Shown: piece by piece, positions 12,801-20,429 of the stretch
Layout: every line of letters starts with the position of its first letter
How positions within the stretch are numbered: the first letter of the stretch is position 1
DNA from: Bathymodiolus brooksi
Lineage: Eukaryota > Mollusca > Bivalvia > Mytilida > Modiolidae
Reading direction: 5' to 3'
Assembly (NCBI GenBank): GCA_963680875.1
Contig: OY804576.1
Location: 76,637,668-76,701,667 of the forward strand
DNA length: 64,000 nucleotides
Position numbers and translations under genes: made by a program
The notes under the pieces: model-generated
Told to the model about the DNA's origin: nothing
Database searches by the model: none
What the model saw: only the letters and a program-made list of their open reading frames with translations

Positions 12801-13842
12801 GCATTGCATCATTTACCTTATCTCGTGATGATATCGTGGCAAGTGTTTCTATCTGATATAAAGCTGTTAAAACCTCTGGAACCACTGCCATATTGTTATA
12901 GTATTGCATCATTTACCTTATCTTGTGATGATATTGTGGCAAGTGTTTCTATCTGATATAAAGCTGTTAAAACCTCTGGAACCACTGCCATATTGTTATA
13001 GTATTGCATCATTTACCTTATCTTGTGATGATATTGTGGCAAGTGTTTCTATCTGATATAAAGCTGTTAAAACCTCTGGAACCACTGCCATATTGCTATA
13101 GCATTGCATCATTTACCTTATCTCGTGATGATATCGTGGCAAGTGTTTCTATCTGATATAAAGCTGTTAAAACCTCTGGAACCACTGCCATATTGTTATA
13201 GTATTGCATCATTTACCTTATCTTGTGATGATATTGTGGCAAGTGTTTCTATCTGATATAAAGCTGTTAAAACCTCTGGAACCACTGCCATATTGCTATA
13301 GCATTGCATCATTTACCTTATCTCGTGATGATATCGTGGCAAGTGTTTCTATCTGATATAAAGCTGTTAAAACCTCTGGAACCACTGCCATATTGTTATA
13401 GCATTGCATCATGTACCTTATCTTGTGATGATATTGTGGCAAGTGTTTCTATCTGATATAAAGCTGTTAAAACCTCTGGAACCACTGCCATATTGCTATA
13501 GCATTGCATCATTTACCTTATCTCGTGATGATATCGTGGCAAGTGTTTCTATCTGATATAAAGCTGTTAAAACCTCTGGAACCACTGCCATATTGTTATA
13601 GTATTGCATCATTTACCTTATCTTGTGATGATATCGTGGCAAGTGTTTCTATCTGATATAAAGCTGTTAAAACCTCTGGAACCACTGCCATATTGTTATA
13701 GTATTGCATCATTTACCTTATCTCGTGATGATATCGTGGCAAGTGTTTCTATCTGATATAAAGCCGAGCCAGATTCTTGTCTTGGTCCAAAATTTATTGT
13801 TTCTTCTCCACCAAAATCAGTGACAATTACATCCCATGGCAT
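709..13842 (-). CDS. KNTC1: KNTC1 (Rod) gene, N-terminal part, six coding exons, open at the left edge
   Basis: Kinetochore-associated protein 1 (Rod) forms the RZZ complex with Zwilch and ZW10. From general knowledge of the family, RZZ builds the outer kinetochore corona and recruits dynein/Spindly and Mad1 for the spindle checkpoint. Seen here: coding exons on the minus strand at 13842-13717, 11022-10908, 8546-8431, 6432-6366, 2194-2114 and 824-709, joined in phases 0, 1, 0, 1, 1, 0 to give 207 codons with no stop. The N-terminus MPWDVIVTDFGG and the segment ESGSALYQIETLATISS match the vertebrate KNTC1 start (a GTALYQVDLLVKISS-type segment). Exons 2-6 are WD-like blades (for example CIEWSPDGTMLMAGDSTGKL) of the N-terminal beta-propeller. 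The family is about 2200 residues long, so most of the gene lies to the left. Identification is by recalled similarity, not a search. Confidence 0.86.
985..1320. repeat. Two degenerate copies of a dispersed ~150-bp repeat
   Basis: Two blocks share GAGGAATATTTGTTCAAGAC / AGGAATATTTATTGAGGAC, then ACTTTACATACA, then CTTCAGCCA with TTAGAAACAAAAA or TCAGAAACAAAAA. The same word order (GAGGACCTTACATAGATGC, then CAATCAGAAA) is found in the better-preserved element at 15738-17392, so these are probably old relatives. Confidence 0.5.
1653..1980. repeat. 41-bp tandem array, eight near-identical units
   Basis: GACAAGTACTGTTAATGTCA plus 21 further bases repeats at 1653, 1694, 1735, 1776, 1817, 1858, 1899 and 1940 with almost no change. 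The array lies in KNTC1 intron 5, between exons 5 and 6. It is flanked by an imperfect inverted repeat: GGCC...TCTGTGTTTCTGCTGAC near 1572-1602 and its complement near 1995-2028. This suggests the array is the core of a larger inverted-repeat element. Confidence 0.9.
2114..2194 (-). CDS. KNTC1: KNTC1 coding exon 5 (residues 142-168)
   Basis: Acceptor CATTTCTTTCAG, donor GTAGTA, 81 nt, phase 1 in and out. It encodes GTSDLIILAATGPMLVIRDL then SLDLFSA, corresponding to the MLLLTYSGFFCITNLQLLKI strand pair of vertebrate KNTC1. Confidence 0.78.
2615..2903. repeat. 56-bp minisatellite, about five units (left part)
   Basis: Units start GAGGAAGCTCTGGTTCAT at 2615, 2671, 2727, 2783, 2839 and (partial) 2895. 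A further unit with the same sequence sits at 4391-4448. The array was therefore split by the hairpin element and the hAT-like element lying between. Confidence 0.9.
2904..3016. mobile_element. Hairpin (palindromic) MITE
   Basis: TATATATTGTTTTTA...GGGTAGGC...TTATGTCA is mirrored by TGACATAAAGGCCTACCC...TAAAAACAATATATA around a short loop containing CGCTAACGCTCG. The whole element is one long palindrome inserted in the 56-bp array. Confidence 0.75.
3061..4377 (+). mobile_element. hAT-like element carrying a zinc-finger exon, inserted in the 56-bp array
   Basis: The left end is CGGCTCACCACACATAG and the right end GGTGAGCCCTG (the CAGGGCTCACC type of terminus), with flanking 8-mers GTTTATCA (3053-3060) and GTTTATGA (4378-4385). 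An 8-bp duplication is typical of hAT. Subterminal AGTCGCCC/GGGCGACT motifs occur at both ends. The interior holds the zinc-finger ORF at 3763. A shorter, inverted relative lies at 9094-9496. No hAT transposase catalytic region is visible, so the element is non-autonomous. Confidence 0.75.
3763..3996 (+). pseudogene. TTF/BED-type zinc-finger exon inside a hAT-like element
   Basis: The ORF begins MDLKWQDSAIPGKKLEKPSR and ends with HHWTTDSPWLRYDEHEQMMY then CTYCEKQFKDKTGAG. The pattern W..DSPWL.Y......MYCTYC is the start of the TTF-type zinc finger found at the N-terminus of some hAT transposases and domesticated relatives. Only the first Cys pair is present. The reading frame ends at GGGAAGTAAAA, which reads equally well as a splice donor (GGGAA|GTAAAA), so the rest of the finger may have been on a lost exon. 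Whether this is native transposase sequence or a captured host exon cannot be told. Confidence 0.5.
4391..4448. repeat. Displaced unit of the 56-bp minisatellite
   Basis: GTAGAGGAAGCTCTGGTTCA and the following bases match the units at 2615-2903. It is the right-hand fragment of the array split by the hAT-like insertion. Confidence 0.85.
5024..5388 (+). mobile_element. SINE family A, near full-length
   Basis: The tRNA-like head has box A-like GGTGTAATGGTTAGCGTCC and box B-like GGGTTAGAGCCC. The body contains CAAACCAAAGACTATAAAAT, GCTAAGCACGCAGCATTAAG and GAGTGGAGCGACATGTCTAC. The tail contains CCATGATATAGCTGAAGAAT and ends in CACTCACTCA repeats. The same sequence recurs at 9768, 14446, 48262, 49355 and 61273. 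Confidence 0.88.
6366..6432 (-). CDS. KNTC1: KNTC1 coding exon 4 (residues 120-141)
   Basis: Acceptor TTTATTTGTAG, donor GTAAGC, 67 nt, phase 0 in and phase 1 out. It encodes KVVPEGRIGKAFKRIVFITK followed by SD and a split glycine. It aligns with the short KANDENRRTYQNLVIEKDG-like linker that follows blade two in vertebrate KNTC1. Confidence 0.78.
6515..6640 (-). mobile_element. SINE family A fragment
   Basis: On the minus strand, GTCGGGTAAAATCAAAGATT, GCATGCAGCATTAAGGAGTA and GACTGGTCGACTC match the body of the family A SINE. Head and tail are missing or decayed. It lies just upstream (in gene sense) of KNTC1 exon 4. Confidence 0.65.
6846..7103. repeat. Two direct copies of a ~126-bp segment
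   Basis: ATATCTAGTACTTGAATGTA ... ACGAGAAATGTTGTCCACAA ... ATTGCATTGTGAT is followed at once by a second, diverged copy starting GATATCTAGTTCTTGAATGT. It is a simple old tandem duplication in KNTC1 intron 3. Confidence 0.8.
7550..8225 (+). pseudogene. Relic of a zinc-finger ORF between GTCCAGT-rich flanks (probable transposon)
   Basis: An open stretch from 7742 reads ...RSRSYQTAWESEFTWLQYKE then SECKMYCTF. At about 7983 one base appears to be missing. In the next frame the sequence continues LEAFTRTNKQEFMSNFVIGT, DNFKKYVRNHDKCEIHAFKA, then KPFVEAKSKIAG. Together these give W...FTWL.Y.....MYCTFC...GTDNFKKY..H.KCEIH, a complete TTF-type zinc finger broken by a frameshift. Repeats of GGTCCAGTCAATT near 7590 and 8190 flank it, and a related GTCCAGT block lies at 11920-11955. 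This points to a second, distinct zinc-finger-bearing mobile element. Boundaries are uncertain. Confidence 0.55.
8431..8546 (-). CDS. KNTC1: KNTC1 coding exon 3 (residues 81-119)
   Basis: Acceptor GTTTTTCCAG, donor GTAAGG, 116 nt, phase 1 in and phase 0 out. It encodes DGLVDCIEWSPDGTMLMAGD then STGKLSLLDTDTADVLFSF, a textbook WD-type blade matching the EVDVVGLCQEGKFLLVGERSG region of vertebrate KNTC1. Confidence 0.87.
9094..9496 (-). mobile_element. Short deletion derivative of the 3061-4377 hAT-like element
   Basis: CGGGGCTCACCAAACCAGGC...GTGGTGAGCCCTG encloses about 400 bp that are the reverse complement of the two outer parts of the element at 3061-4377 (AGTCGCCC blocks, AAAGGATGCAATTAA-type interior, CTCCCAGATTTTCCCTCA block). 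The zinc-finger interior is missing. Flanking CCCCCT is present on both sides but is too low in complexity to define a target duplication. Confidence 0.75.
9768..10122 (-). mobile_element. SINE family A, diverged full-length copy
   Basis: Reading the minus strand: head TAGTGTAATAATTAGCGTGC, body AAACTAAAGATTATAAAATT and CACAAAGCATTAAGGAGTAA, tail TCATGATACAGCTGAAAACT and GAAACAACAATCGCTCAC. It matches family A throughout, with many substitutions. Confidence 0.8.
10370..10570. repeat. Short segment with nested inverted repeats
   Basis: CCGGAAGTAAACTAG / TTACTTCCGG and AACCCATATCAGACGTC / GAGATATGGGT are inverted pairs within 200 bp of KNTC1 intron 2. It looks like a decayed palindromic element. 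The other parts of 10125-10770 show nothing recognisable. Confidence 0.45.
10772..10892. mobile_element. Hairpin MITE beside KNTC1 exon 2
   Basis: ATTAATACATGACCTTTTCC...ATCATCCCGG is mirrored by CCGGGCTGATATGGAAAAGG then TCATGTATTAAT. The palindrome stops 16 bp short of the exon 2 donor, inside the intron. Confidence 0.8.
10908..11022 (-). CDS. KNTC1: KNTC1 coding exon 2 (residues 43-80)
   Basis: Acceptor ATCTTTGTAG, donor GTAAATAATT, 115 nt, phase 0 in and phase 1 out. It encodes DQYIPCTKVSVLGDLACIAV followed by QEHLFIFKDCQQTASVGF, a beta-propeller blade that aligns with the SLSDGFIIVADQSVILLD-type segment of vertebrate KNTC1. The donor sits 18 nt from a 120-bp hairpin element (10772-10892). 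Confidence 0.8.
11099..11255. mobile_element. TA-flanked MITE (CAGTAGTCCCCCTCTTATAAGG termini)
   Basis: TACAGTAGTCCCCCTCTTAT at the left is mirrored by ATAAGAGTGAGACTACTGT at the right, with internal GGCCTTATAAGAGG motifs. CAGT-type ends with TA fit Tc1/mariner-derived MITEs. It starts about 75 bp beyond the intron side of KNTC1 exon 2. Confidence 0.7.
11280..11465. repeat. Diverged relative of the 59017-59270 repeat
   Basis: CTTCAAAATTGACATTG, AACATCATAATGTGACGTCA, CAGATTGACAG and ACTGACAATATCACTCAGTT follow the same order as ACAACATCATAATGCG, CACTGACCGCTAAT and CCAACAATATCTCTCGG at 59138-59230. No function is apparent. Confidence 0.5.
11971..13770 (-). repeat. 100-bp tandem array of the KNTC1 exon 1/intron 1 junction, 18 units
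   Basis: Units begin AACCTCTGGAACCACTGCCA at exactly 100-bp steps from 11971 to 13671. The last unit (13671-13770) contains the real 3' end of KNTC1 exon 1 and its donor. Every unit, read on the minus strand, carries the same exon tail ending CGAGATAAG (or CAAGATAAG) followed by GTAAATGATGC; one unit (13371) has GTACATGATG. Two variants (TCTCGTG..ATATCG and TCTTGTG..ATATTG) alternate for much of the array, a 200-bp higher-order pattern. Each unit except the last also has TTTTAACAG immediately before the exon-tail copy. Confidence 0.97.
13717..13842 (-). CDS. KNTC1: KNTC1 coding exon 1 (residues 1-42)
   Basis: The ATG is at 13842-13840 and the exon ends in AAG before the donor GTAAAT at 13716. 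It encodes 42 codons, ending ISSRDK in phase 0. A good acceptor (TTATTTTAG, ending at 13864) lies 21 nt upstream of the ATG, so a 5' UTR intron is likely; its partner exon was not found. The last 47 nt of the exon plus the donor are the final, functional-looking unit of the 100-bp array at 11971-13770. Confidence 0.85.
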
Positions 13843-13869
13843 CGTGCAATCTACTCTTGTGTTCTAAAA

Positions 13870-14445
13870 TAAATTCATGGTAGTGTAAAAGATATACTTC
13901 CTAAAAAAACTTTTAGAGACTTATACATATATTTCTTTCAACATTGAATAAATTAAATGAGGTGTTGAAATAAGAAAACACCAACTATAGAATATTTATT
14001 AATAGCTACATTTGTATAGGGATTCAGTGTTCACGCTAACCCACTTGCCCGAAACAAGTAAAACTGGATTCAGACAAGTGAAAATTATGAAAGAATTTGT
14101 TTGAATAAATAGATAATTTTTCTAAATTTGACTATCGAGCAAGTACATGTAGGTGAAAAAAATTAAGGCAAAGACTGAGGGATGTTCCCACACTCAAAAA
14201 TCATTTTTCTCAGCCATATTCTAGAAAGGGATCTACTGGTATTTACACTATTTTAAAATATGAGTACTTTGTATATCTTTTGTACACTTTCAGGATTGGG
14301 TATGTCCTACAGATTAACAACAGTTTCATTAGTAAGTCACTACCTGTTTACCCAATATCTAAACACATCCATATATGCAAAGGTATTTAAATTGATAAAA
14401 CCATATAATAAGTCAAGTGAGTCATAGCTCCCTCTTAACGGTAGA
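13870..14445. other. Probable KNTC1 upstream region, nothing recognised
   Basis: This is AT-rich sequence immediately upstream of KNTC1 exon 1. A promoter or an upstream untranslated exon should lie here or further right, but I cannot point to a specific element. Confidence 0.3.
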
Positions 14446-14808
14446 ATGAGTGAGTAATTGTTGCTTAGCGCCAATTCACTAATTTTTCAGCTATATCATG
14501 GCGAGAACAAGTTAATTTTCAATGAAATGATGATGAGGTTCACTTTGTTCTAGACCAACACGCTGAGTTGGATTTTTATAGTGCTAGCTTACTGAAACAA
14601 CAGTCCACGGTTAGACATGTCGCTCCACTCGGACATATTATTCTGATTCCGAGCCAACCAGTCTTTGCTCTTTCTCCTTAATGCTGCGTGCTTAGTGGAG
14701 AAGCAACAAATACCAATTTTATAGTCTTTGGTTTGACCCGACAGGGGCTCCAACCCACGATCTACCACACTTGAGGTGAGCACCCTAACCATTACACCAC
14801 CGATGTGG
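14446..14808 (-). mobile_element. SINE family A, near full-length
   Basis: The reverse complement of 14446-14808 matches 5024-5388 from the head (GGTGTAATGGTTAGGGTGC) through the AGTGGAGCGACATGTCTAAC block to the GCCATGATATAGCTGAAAAA tail and CACTCA repeats. It lies between the two genes. Confidence 0.87.
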
Positions 14809-14814
14809 TTCTTA

Positions 14815-15534
14815 ACGGTAGAACCATGGAAAGGTAAACTGTAGAATAGAAAGATGGCATAGTTTGCTTAGGTGGATATGTGTAATTGTTGGGCCACCTG
14901 GATCTATATAATGAATTGCTCATTGTACCTGAAAGAGCTGTAGAAGTGATTGCTATGGTACTCTCAATGACAATAGGCCTACTAAAAGTATGTGTAGTCT
15001 GAGGATGAGTCAGCCTTAACTGAGACCCTGATGAATTTTTGGCACCAGTGACAAGATTAGGTCAATTGCAAAGAGAAGGTACATTGTACAAAGACCTGTT
15101 TGAAGCTATTGACAATTTCATCTATCGCTGGAGCAACAGATATAGGAAATTGTGGATTATCTAACCACAGGCACTTGACACTATATCCAGTCTTCACACT
15201 AAACTTTTTGAGGCACAGAGCCTCAGTAATTTTGCAGACCCACCCCAAAATATGTACAAATGTAGGCCCACCTATTGAAAGGGATATTAGTTTAGAAGAC
15301 AAATGAGGACTTTACTGCTAATTCAGTGGACAAAAAAGACAAGAAAATGTATTAAGTTTACTCAATATTAATTTATAAATTTGTTTGTCAATGTTGATTA
15401 TTCTCTTGTAAAAGACATAAGCATCTCACTAATTGCATCCTCTTTAAATTCATTTCTTTTAGTGTCATAATCATAATAATCTTCATCCAGATCTTTTAAC
15501 ATGCTTAACAGGTGCAGAACATTTTGTTGATGGT
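14815..15534. other. Intergenic, nothing recognised
   Basis: Unique-looking AT-rich DNA. Overlapping short open frames on both strands near 15060-15300 have no recognisable protein features. Confidence 0.3.
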
Positions 15535-15737
15535 CCTGGGCCCGGTTGTTCAAAACACTGGACAAAGTTGTCCACTGGACAACTAATTATCCAGTGGACA
15601 GCTAGCCAGTGTATAAAATTGGTTGTTCAAAAGCAAAGACAATGGTTGGCTAGATATCCATTGGATAAAATTTTGTCCAGTGGACAACTCCCATAACTCT
15701 TTGCACTTCCTGTGTATAAGCCGGCAATCCAGACAAA

Positions 15738-17392
15738 AAAAACTAGAGGCTCAGCCCACTGAGCCTGTATCGCTCACCTGACAATAGAATGATACTGAAG
15801 CAAATTTCAAAGGGAGATAATCATTACCTTAAAAAACAGCAGCCATCTTGAATGGAGGGTGGGGCTGTCGGACACCATTTTAAAAGGGACACACCCAGGG
15901 ACCATCTATGCCAAGTTTGGCTCCATTTGGCCAAGCTGTTTCAGAGGAGAAGATTTTTTTAACATTAGCCAATCAGAAAAAAGAATTATTCTTGGCGGCC
16001 ATGTTTATAGGCCAAATGGAACGAAATGGAGAAACTTTATAGAGGACCTTACATAGATGCTTACTGCCAAGTTTGGTTCCATTTGGCGAAGTTGTTTCGG
16101 AGGAGAAGATTAAAATATGAAAAAGTTAACGGACGGACGACGGACGCTAAGTGATGGCAATACCTCACATGGCCCTTTGAGTCAAGTGAGCTAAAAAAAT
16201 GATGAAAAAAGGGGAATAACTCCTAGACGGGTAATCAGATTTACTTCAAAATTGCAGGGCATGTAGATCTTGACATGCTGCACATGTTTGCTGTTTATAA
16301 ACTTAACGTCTATCTCTTATAGTTTTTGAAATAAAGGATGAAAAGTATTAACATTTTTAAAATTTGATGAAAAAAGGGCAATAACTTCAAGATGGGTAAT
16401 CAGATTTACTTTAAAATTGTAGGCTAGGTTGATCTTGACATGCTGAACATGTTTGCTGTTTAAACTTAACATCTATCTCTTATAGTTTTTGAAATAAAGG
16501 ACAAAAGGTATTAACATTTTGAAAATTTTACAAAAAAAAGGGCAATAACTCCATATTGGGTACTCAAATTAACTTCAAAATTACAGGGTATGTAGATCTT
16601 AATATCCTGCACATGTTTGCAATTTAAACTTAACCTTTATCTCTAATAGTTTTTGAAATATCAGACAAAAATGTTTAAATTAAAAAAATAAAATATAAAA
16701 AAGGGCAATAACTCCTAGACGGGTAATCAGATTTACTTCAAAATTGCAGGGCATGTAGATCTTGACATGCTGCACATGTTTGCTGTTTAAAAACTTAACG
16801 TCTATCTCTTATAGTTTTTGAAATAAAAAATGAAAAGTATTAAAATTTTGAAAATTTGACGAAAAAAAGGGCAATAACTCCAAGATAGGTAATCAGATTT
16901 TCTTCAAATTTTCAGGGTAGTTAGATCTTCCTGTGCTGATCATTTTTACCCTTGTCAGATTTCTGATATTATTAACGGTTTTTGAGTTGTTACCAAAAAT
17001 GTGCAATTTTACCATATGTTCTATTTTTAGTAACAGCGGCCATGTTTGTTGGCCGAATGGAATTAAATGAAGAAGTTTTATAGAGGATCTTACATAGATG
17101 CTTCCTGCCAAGTTTGGCTCCATTTGGCCAAGCAGTTTCAGAGGAGAAGATTTTTTTAACATTAGCCAATCAGAAACAAGAATTGCCCTTGGTGGCCATA
17201 TTTGTTGGCGGAATGGGACGAAATGAAGAAACTTTATAGAGGACCTTATATAGATGCTTTCTGCCAAGTTTGGTTCCATTTGGTCCAGTTGTTTCAGAGG
17301 AGTAGATTAAAATATGAAAAGTTAACGGACGGACGACGGACGCCAAGTGATGGCAATACCTCACATGACCCTTTGGGTCAGGTGAGCTAAAA
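15738..17392. repeat. Dispersed repeat with GGACGGACGACGGACGC ends and ~165-bp internal units
   Basis: It opens GAGGCTCAGCCCACTGAGCC...GCTCACCTGAC and closes GACCCTTTGGGTCAGGTGAG. Two copies of TTAACGGACGGACGACGGAC (near 16125 and 17325) end blocks with GAGGACCTTACATAGATGCT and GCCAAGTTTGG. Between them are about five degenerate units of AGGGCAATAACTCC...GTAATCAGATTTACTTC...AAGTAT, near 16210, 16375, 16545, 16705 and 16865. I associate this sequence type with bivalve genomes; its coding capacity is nil. Confidence 0.75.
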
Positions 17393-17802
17393 AAGGTCTG
17401 CCAAGTTCAGCGACATTTAAAGTTATTTTTTGGGCAGTTCAATTTATTTGTTGCGATCTGCAAATTATTTATGACCAATCATTTTGTTATCTTTGTGTTG
17501 GAGCTCGGAATTTATGTCTCCATAGAATTGTTTTTCAAATCATGTATGGTAATCAAATTTTTGTTAGCCAATTTATGATTAATCACACATTTGTTTTCTA
17601 ATTAGTTTTACTTACACAGTGTATTAGACAAGTTTTTTTAAGCGAAACCTTTTTTTCCACATCATGAAATAATAATCAAAAGTAAATATTAATTGAAGCT
17701 AGTTACTTCATTTCTTTCCTAAAAGATTTAACGGTATTGAGGCAAGGGCAAGAGTAATTAAAAGGCTTGTCATTTTGTCATTCATGTCTTGTAGAATAAT
17801 TC

Positions 17803-17818
17803 GGGGGGGGGGGGGGGG
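17803..17818 (+). repeat. Run of 16 guanines
   Basis: An uninterrupted G16 in otherwise AT-rich intergenic DNA. It could fold as a G-quadruplex and is also a likely place for sequencing error. Confidence 0.95.
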
Positions 17819-18249
17819 TTTATGTAGATAAAAATATGAAGATATATTTATTTTACGAAAAACACAATTTTACAAAACTTTAGAAATATTTTATTATGAT
17901 CCAGTTCCATTATTGTACTTAATGATGTAGTGAAATAGAATCTTACAACAATAAAATCCAATTTGTGTTCTGGAAGACATGGAATCTATTGAAGTAAAGC
18001 TTGCCTGAATTAAGTGACATTTTTGGGACTACGCACTACAAAATATGTTGATTGGATCTTGGGACATTTAACTTACATGTCTTTTTTACTATACTGGTAA
18101 CTTTGTTCATACACAGAAAATGCTTTCAAATCAGGGTAGAAAAGCTGTTTTTTCATTATGTAGTAAAATCAATGAAGATTTTTTTAACTGTGAAACATTA
18201 TTATCACTTTTTGACACATTTTGAATTATGGATGTGAAGTTTGGTGATA

Positions 18250-18805
18250 TCATAAAGCTGATGATGTAGAGAAGGTTCATATTAGTTATTTAAAGCATAT
18301 TTTAAAAGTAAGAAAATCTGCTGTTAACTATATGGTATATTGTGAGTTAGGAAGATTCCCTATGTATATTGAAAGATATTGTAGAATGCTCAGATATTGG
18401 TTTAAATTGCTTTATACTGATAACTGTATTTTAAAATGTTTGTATGAAGATATGTTTGAAAGCTCAGTGGTAAAGCCTAATGATAAATTAAACCGGACAT
18501 GTAGAGTAAGAGATATTCTTTTTAAATATGGTTTTCATAATATCTGGATATCTCAGTATGTTAACCATGTAGATATTTTTATATGTGAATTTAAACAAAG
18601 AATGAATGATAACTTTATTAGTGAAATGAATACATTTTTTAATGAGTCTCTTAAATGTCATTGATGTAAGAAGATACCTTAAGAAATATTATTGGCAAAT
18701 GCCGTCATGTTTTAAATTAGTACAATTACTGTCTGTATGCAATATTAAAGAACTTAACAATCTTGGTAAATATTTGTTACTAGCTGAAAAAATTCGCAAC
18801 GCTTA
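18250..18805 (+). pseudogene. LINE ORF2 C-terminal relic (non-LTR retrotransposon)
   Basis: One frame reads VHISYLKHILKVRKSAVNY, then MVYCELGRFPMYIERYCRML, RYWFKLLYTDNCILKCLYED and so on to 18664. Order and wording (ELGR.P.YI.R...YWFKL, then a Trp/Phe-rich stretch and EFKQR) are typical of the region after the reverse transcriptase in animal LINEs. Near 18655 the frame shifts: VIDVRRYLKKYYWQMPSCFK then LVQLLSVCNIKELNNLGKYL continue to a stop at 18804. ATTTC repeats follow (18807 on), resembling the short tandem tails of CR1/RTE-type elements. The upstream RT domain is absent. Confidence 0.65.
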
Positions 18806-18819
18806 ATTTCATTTCATTT

Positions 18820-19915
18820 CATATTATTGTTTTACATATATATTATCATGCTCTGCTGTTATTATCATAATTGTATATGTATTTTCACTGATGTATTGAA
18901 TAATTGTATATTATATGTACAGTATATTTCTATAAGCAGTATTGGTTTTGAATAAAAGAATTTGAATGTAGGATCGGATAATTTCACAGAAATCTACACA
19001 TGTACACTGAATGACATTTTTCATACTGTTGTCAAAAACAAATAAAATAAATAATATTTATTTCCAACTTTTGAGAGACAAAAAAAAATATTATCAATTA
19101 AAATCGATCCCAAGTCTAAATCCAAAACAACAAACAGATCTAGTAAACAATTTTCCAGAACAAATGTCACCATTAGCCATTCTTCCACTTTTGAGGTTAA
19201 AAAAGGGGGGATCCTCGTCACGGTTCATCAAAAGTATTTTTACTGATCAATTGAAGGCACGGTAAATAAATTCTTCTGATCACATTTCACAAAAATATGT
19301 AATCCAATGTAATTTATAAGGTGTTTTTTCTTCCCATTTCTACATGCTCACTAGTCGGGTCTATTTTGTCAACAATTGAACGGTGTATGTGTCCAGTAAT
19401 TCATGTAATATTGACATTGGGTTGAGAAAAAAACCCAACAAAGAACAAACACAGAAGATCACATTGGAAAAAAAGGTTCATAAAAACGTAGACGAGAGGC
19501 ATATATCATAAAGAATGTTAAATAAATTTGACTGAAAATGATTCACGGACAATGTCCCCATCACGATTCACGGCAAAAAAAAAAACGAACAAAAATATTG
19601 GAGGAAGGAAATTACGGAAAACCAAGAGCACCCACCATATTTTTTCAATTACACCTCTGTTTAATTTACTTGCACTGTGCAACAAATTAAATCCGAAATC
19701 AGTTCTGATGGAATGCATGTTTTTTTCGCCTCAATTTTTTTGTATATAACATTTATTTATTTACATGTGTTTAAAATATGTCTATTTATCTTAGTTCCTG
19801 TTATGTGTACTCTATTTCCAAAAAAGGGGAAATGCTATTTTTGAAATTGAATAGAGGAAAACTTCATGACAAAAAAAAATAATCTAATGTAATTTCAATT
19901 GGTGATCATATTTAT
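18820..19915. other. Interior of the composite, nothing recognised
   Basis: AT-rich sequence with two CATCACGATTCACGG / CGTCACGGTTCATC motifs near 19215 and 19560. Open frames at 19011 and 19528 have no protein-like features. Confidence 0.3.
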
Positions 19916-20429
19916 CCACTGGATAAAACTTTATCCGTACCAAATTAGACTGGACAAAGTTATCCAGGATAAATCATATTTGTCCAGTGGATAACTTTTG
20001 AACAACCACATTTATCCAGTGGACAGAAGTTGTCCAGGATAAATCATATTTGTCCAGTTTTTGTTTTGTTTTGAACAACCGGGCCCAGGTCAGTTAAATG
20101 CCCAGTTTTATTAAAATATTACCCTTGGACTAATCTTCAATGGAAATGATTATAATTTTTCAGCACACACGCATATCGGGGACCCTTTCAAGTTTATAAA
20201 GTTGTTGATTTTTGGCACTGAATCAGAAGGGAATAGTACCAATTATCGCCATATTATTAGTTATGGAAAATTAGGTCTAAATCTGTATTGAAATTAAAGA
20301 AAGGGGTCTCAAAACATCATTGTGCAGTGATCTTTATTACACAAATTTGCTCTTTTTCGTTTTTCCCTTTCCTAATTCCAATGAGGCAAAAATACAGAGA
20401 CCCATTACAATGTATGTCAAAAACAATAA

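Larger units (their letters stand above)
15538..20088. mobile_element. 4.5-kb composite bounded by CTGGGCCCGGTTGTTCAAAA inverted termini
   Basis: The left end CTGGGCCCGGTTGTTCAAAA (from 15536) is mirrored by TTTTGAACAACCGGGCCCAG (ending 20088). Both ends carry repeated subterminal TATCCAGTGGACA / TTGTCCAGTGGA motifs in opposite orientation. A possible 3-bp flank GTC occurs on both sides. The interior contains other insertions (15738-17392, LINE relic at 18250). It is either one TIR element enlarged by insertions or two related short elements; no transposase was recognised. Confidence 0.55.

Noticed and set aside
11971..13670. The 100-bp array read as a real multi-exon cassette
   Set aside because: Each pseudo-exon is 47 nt, not a multiple of three, and downstream donors run into TAA. 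In-frame repeated exons are not supported, so only regulatory or aberrant splicing is proposed.
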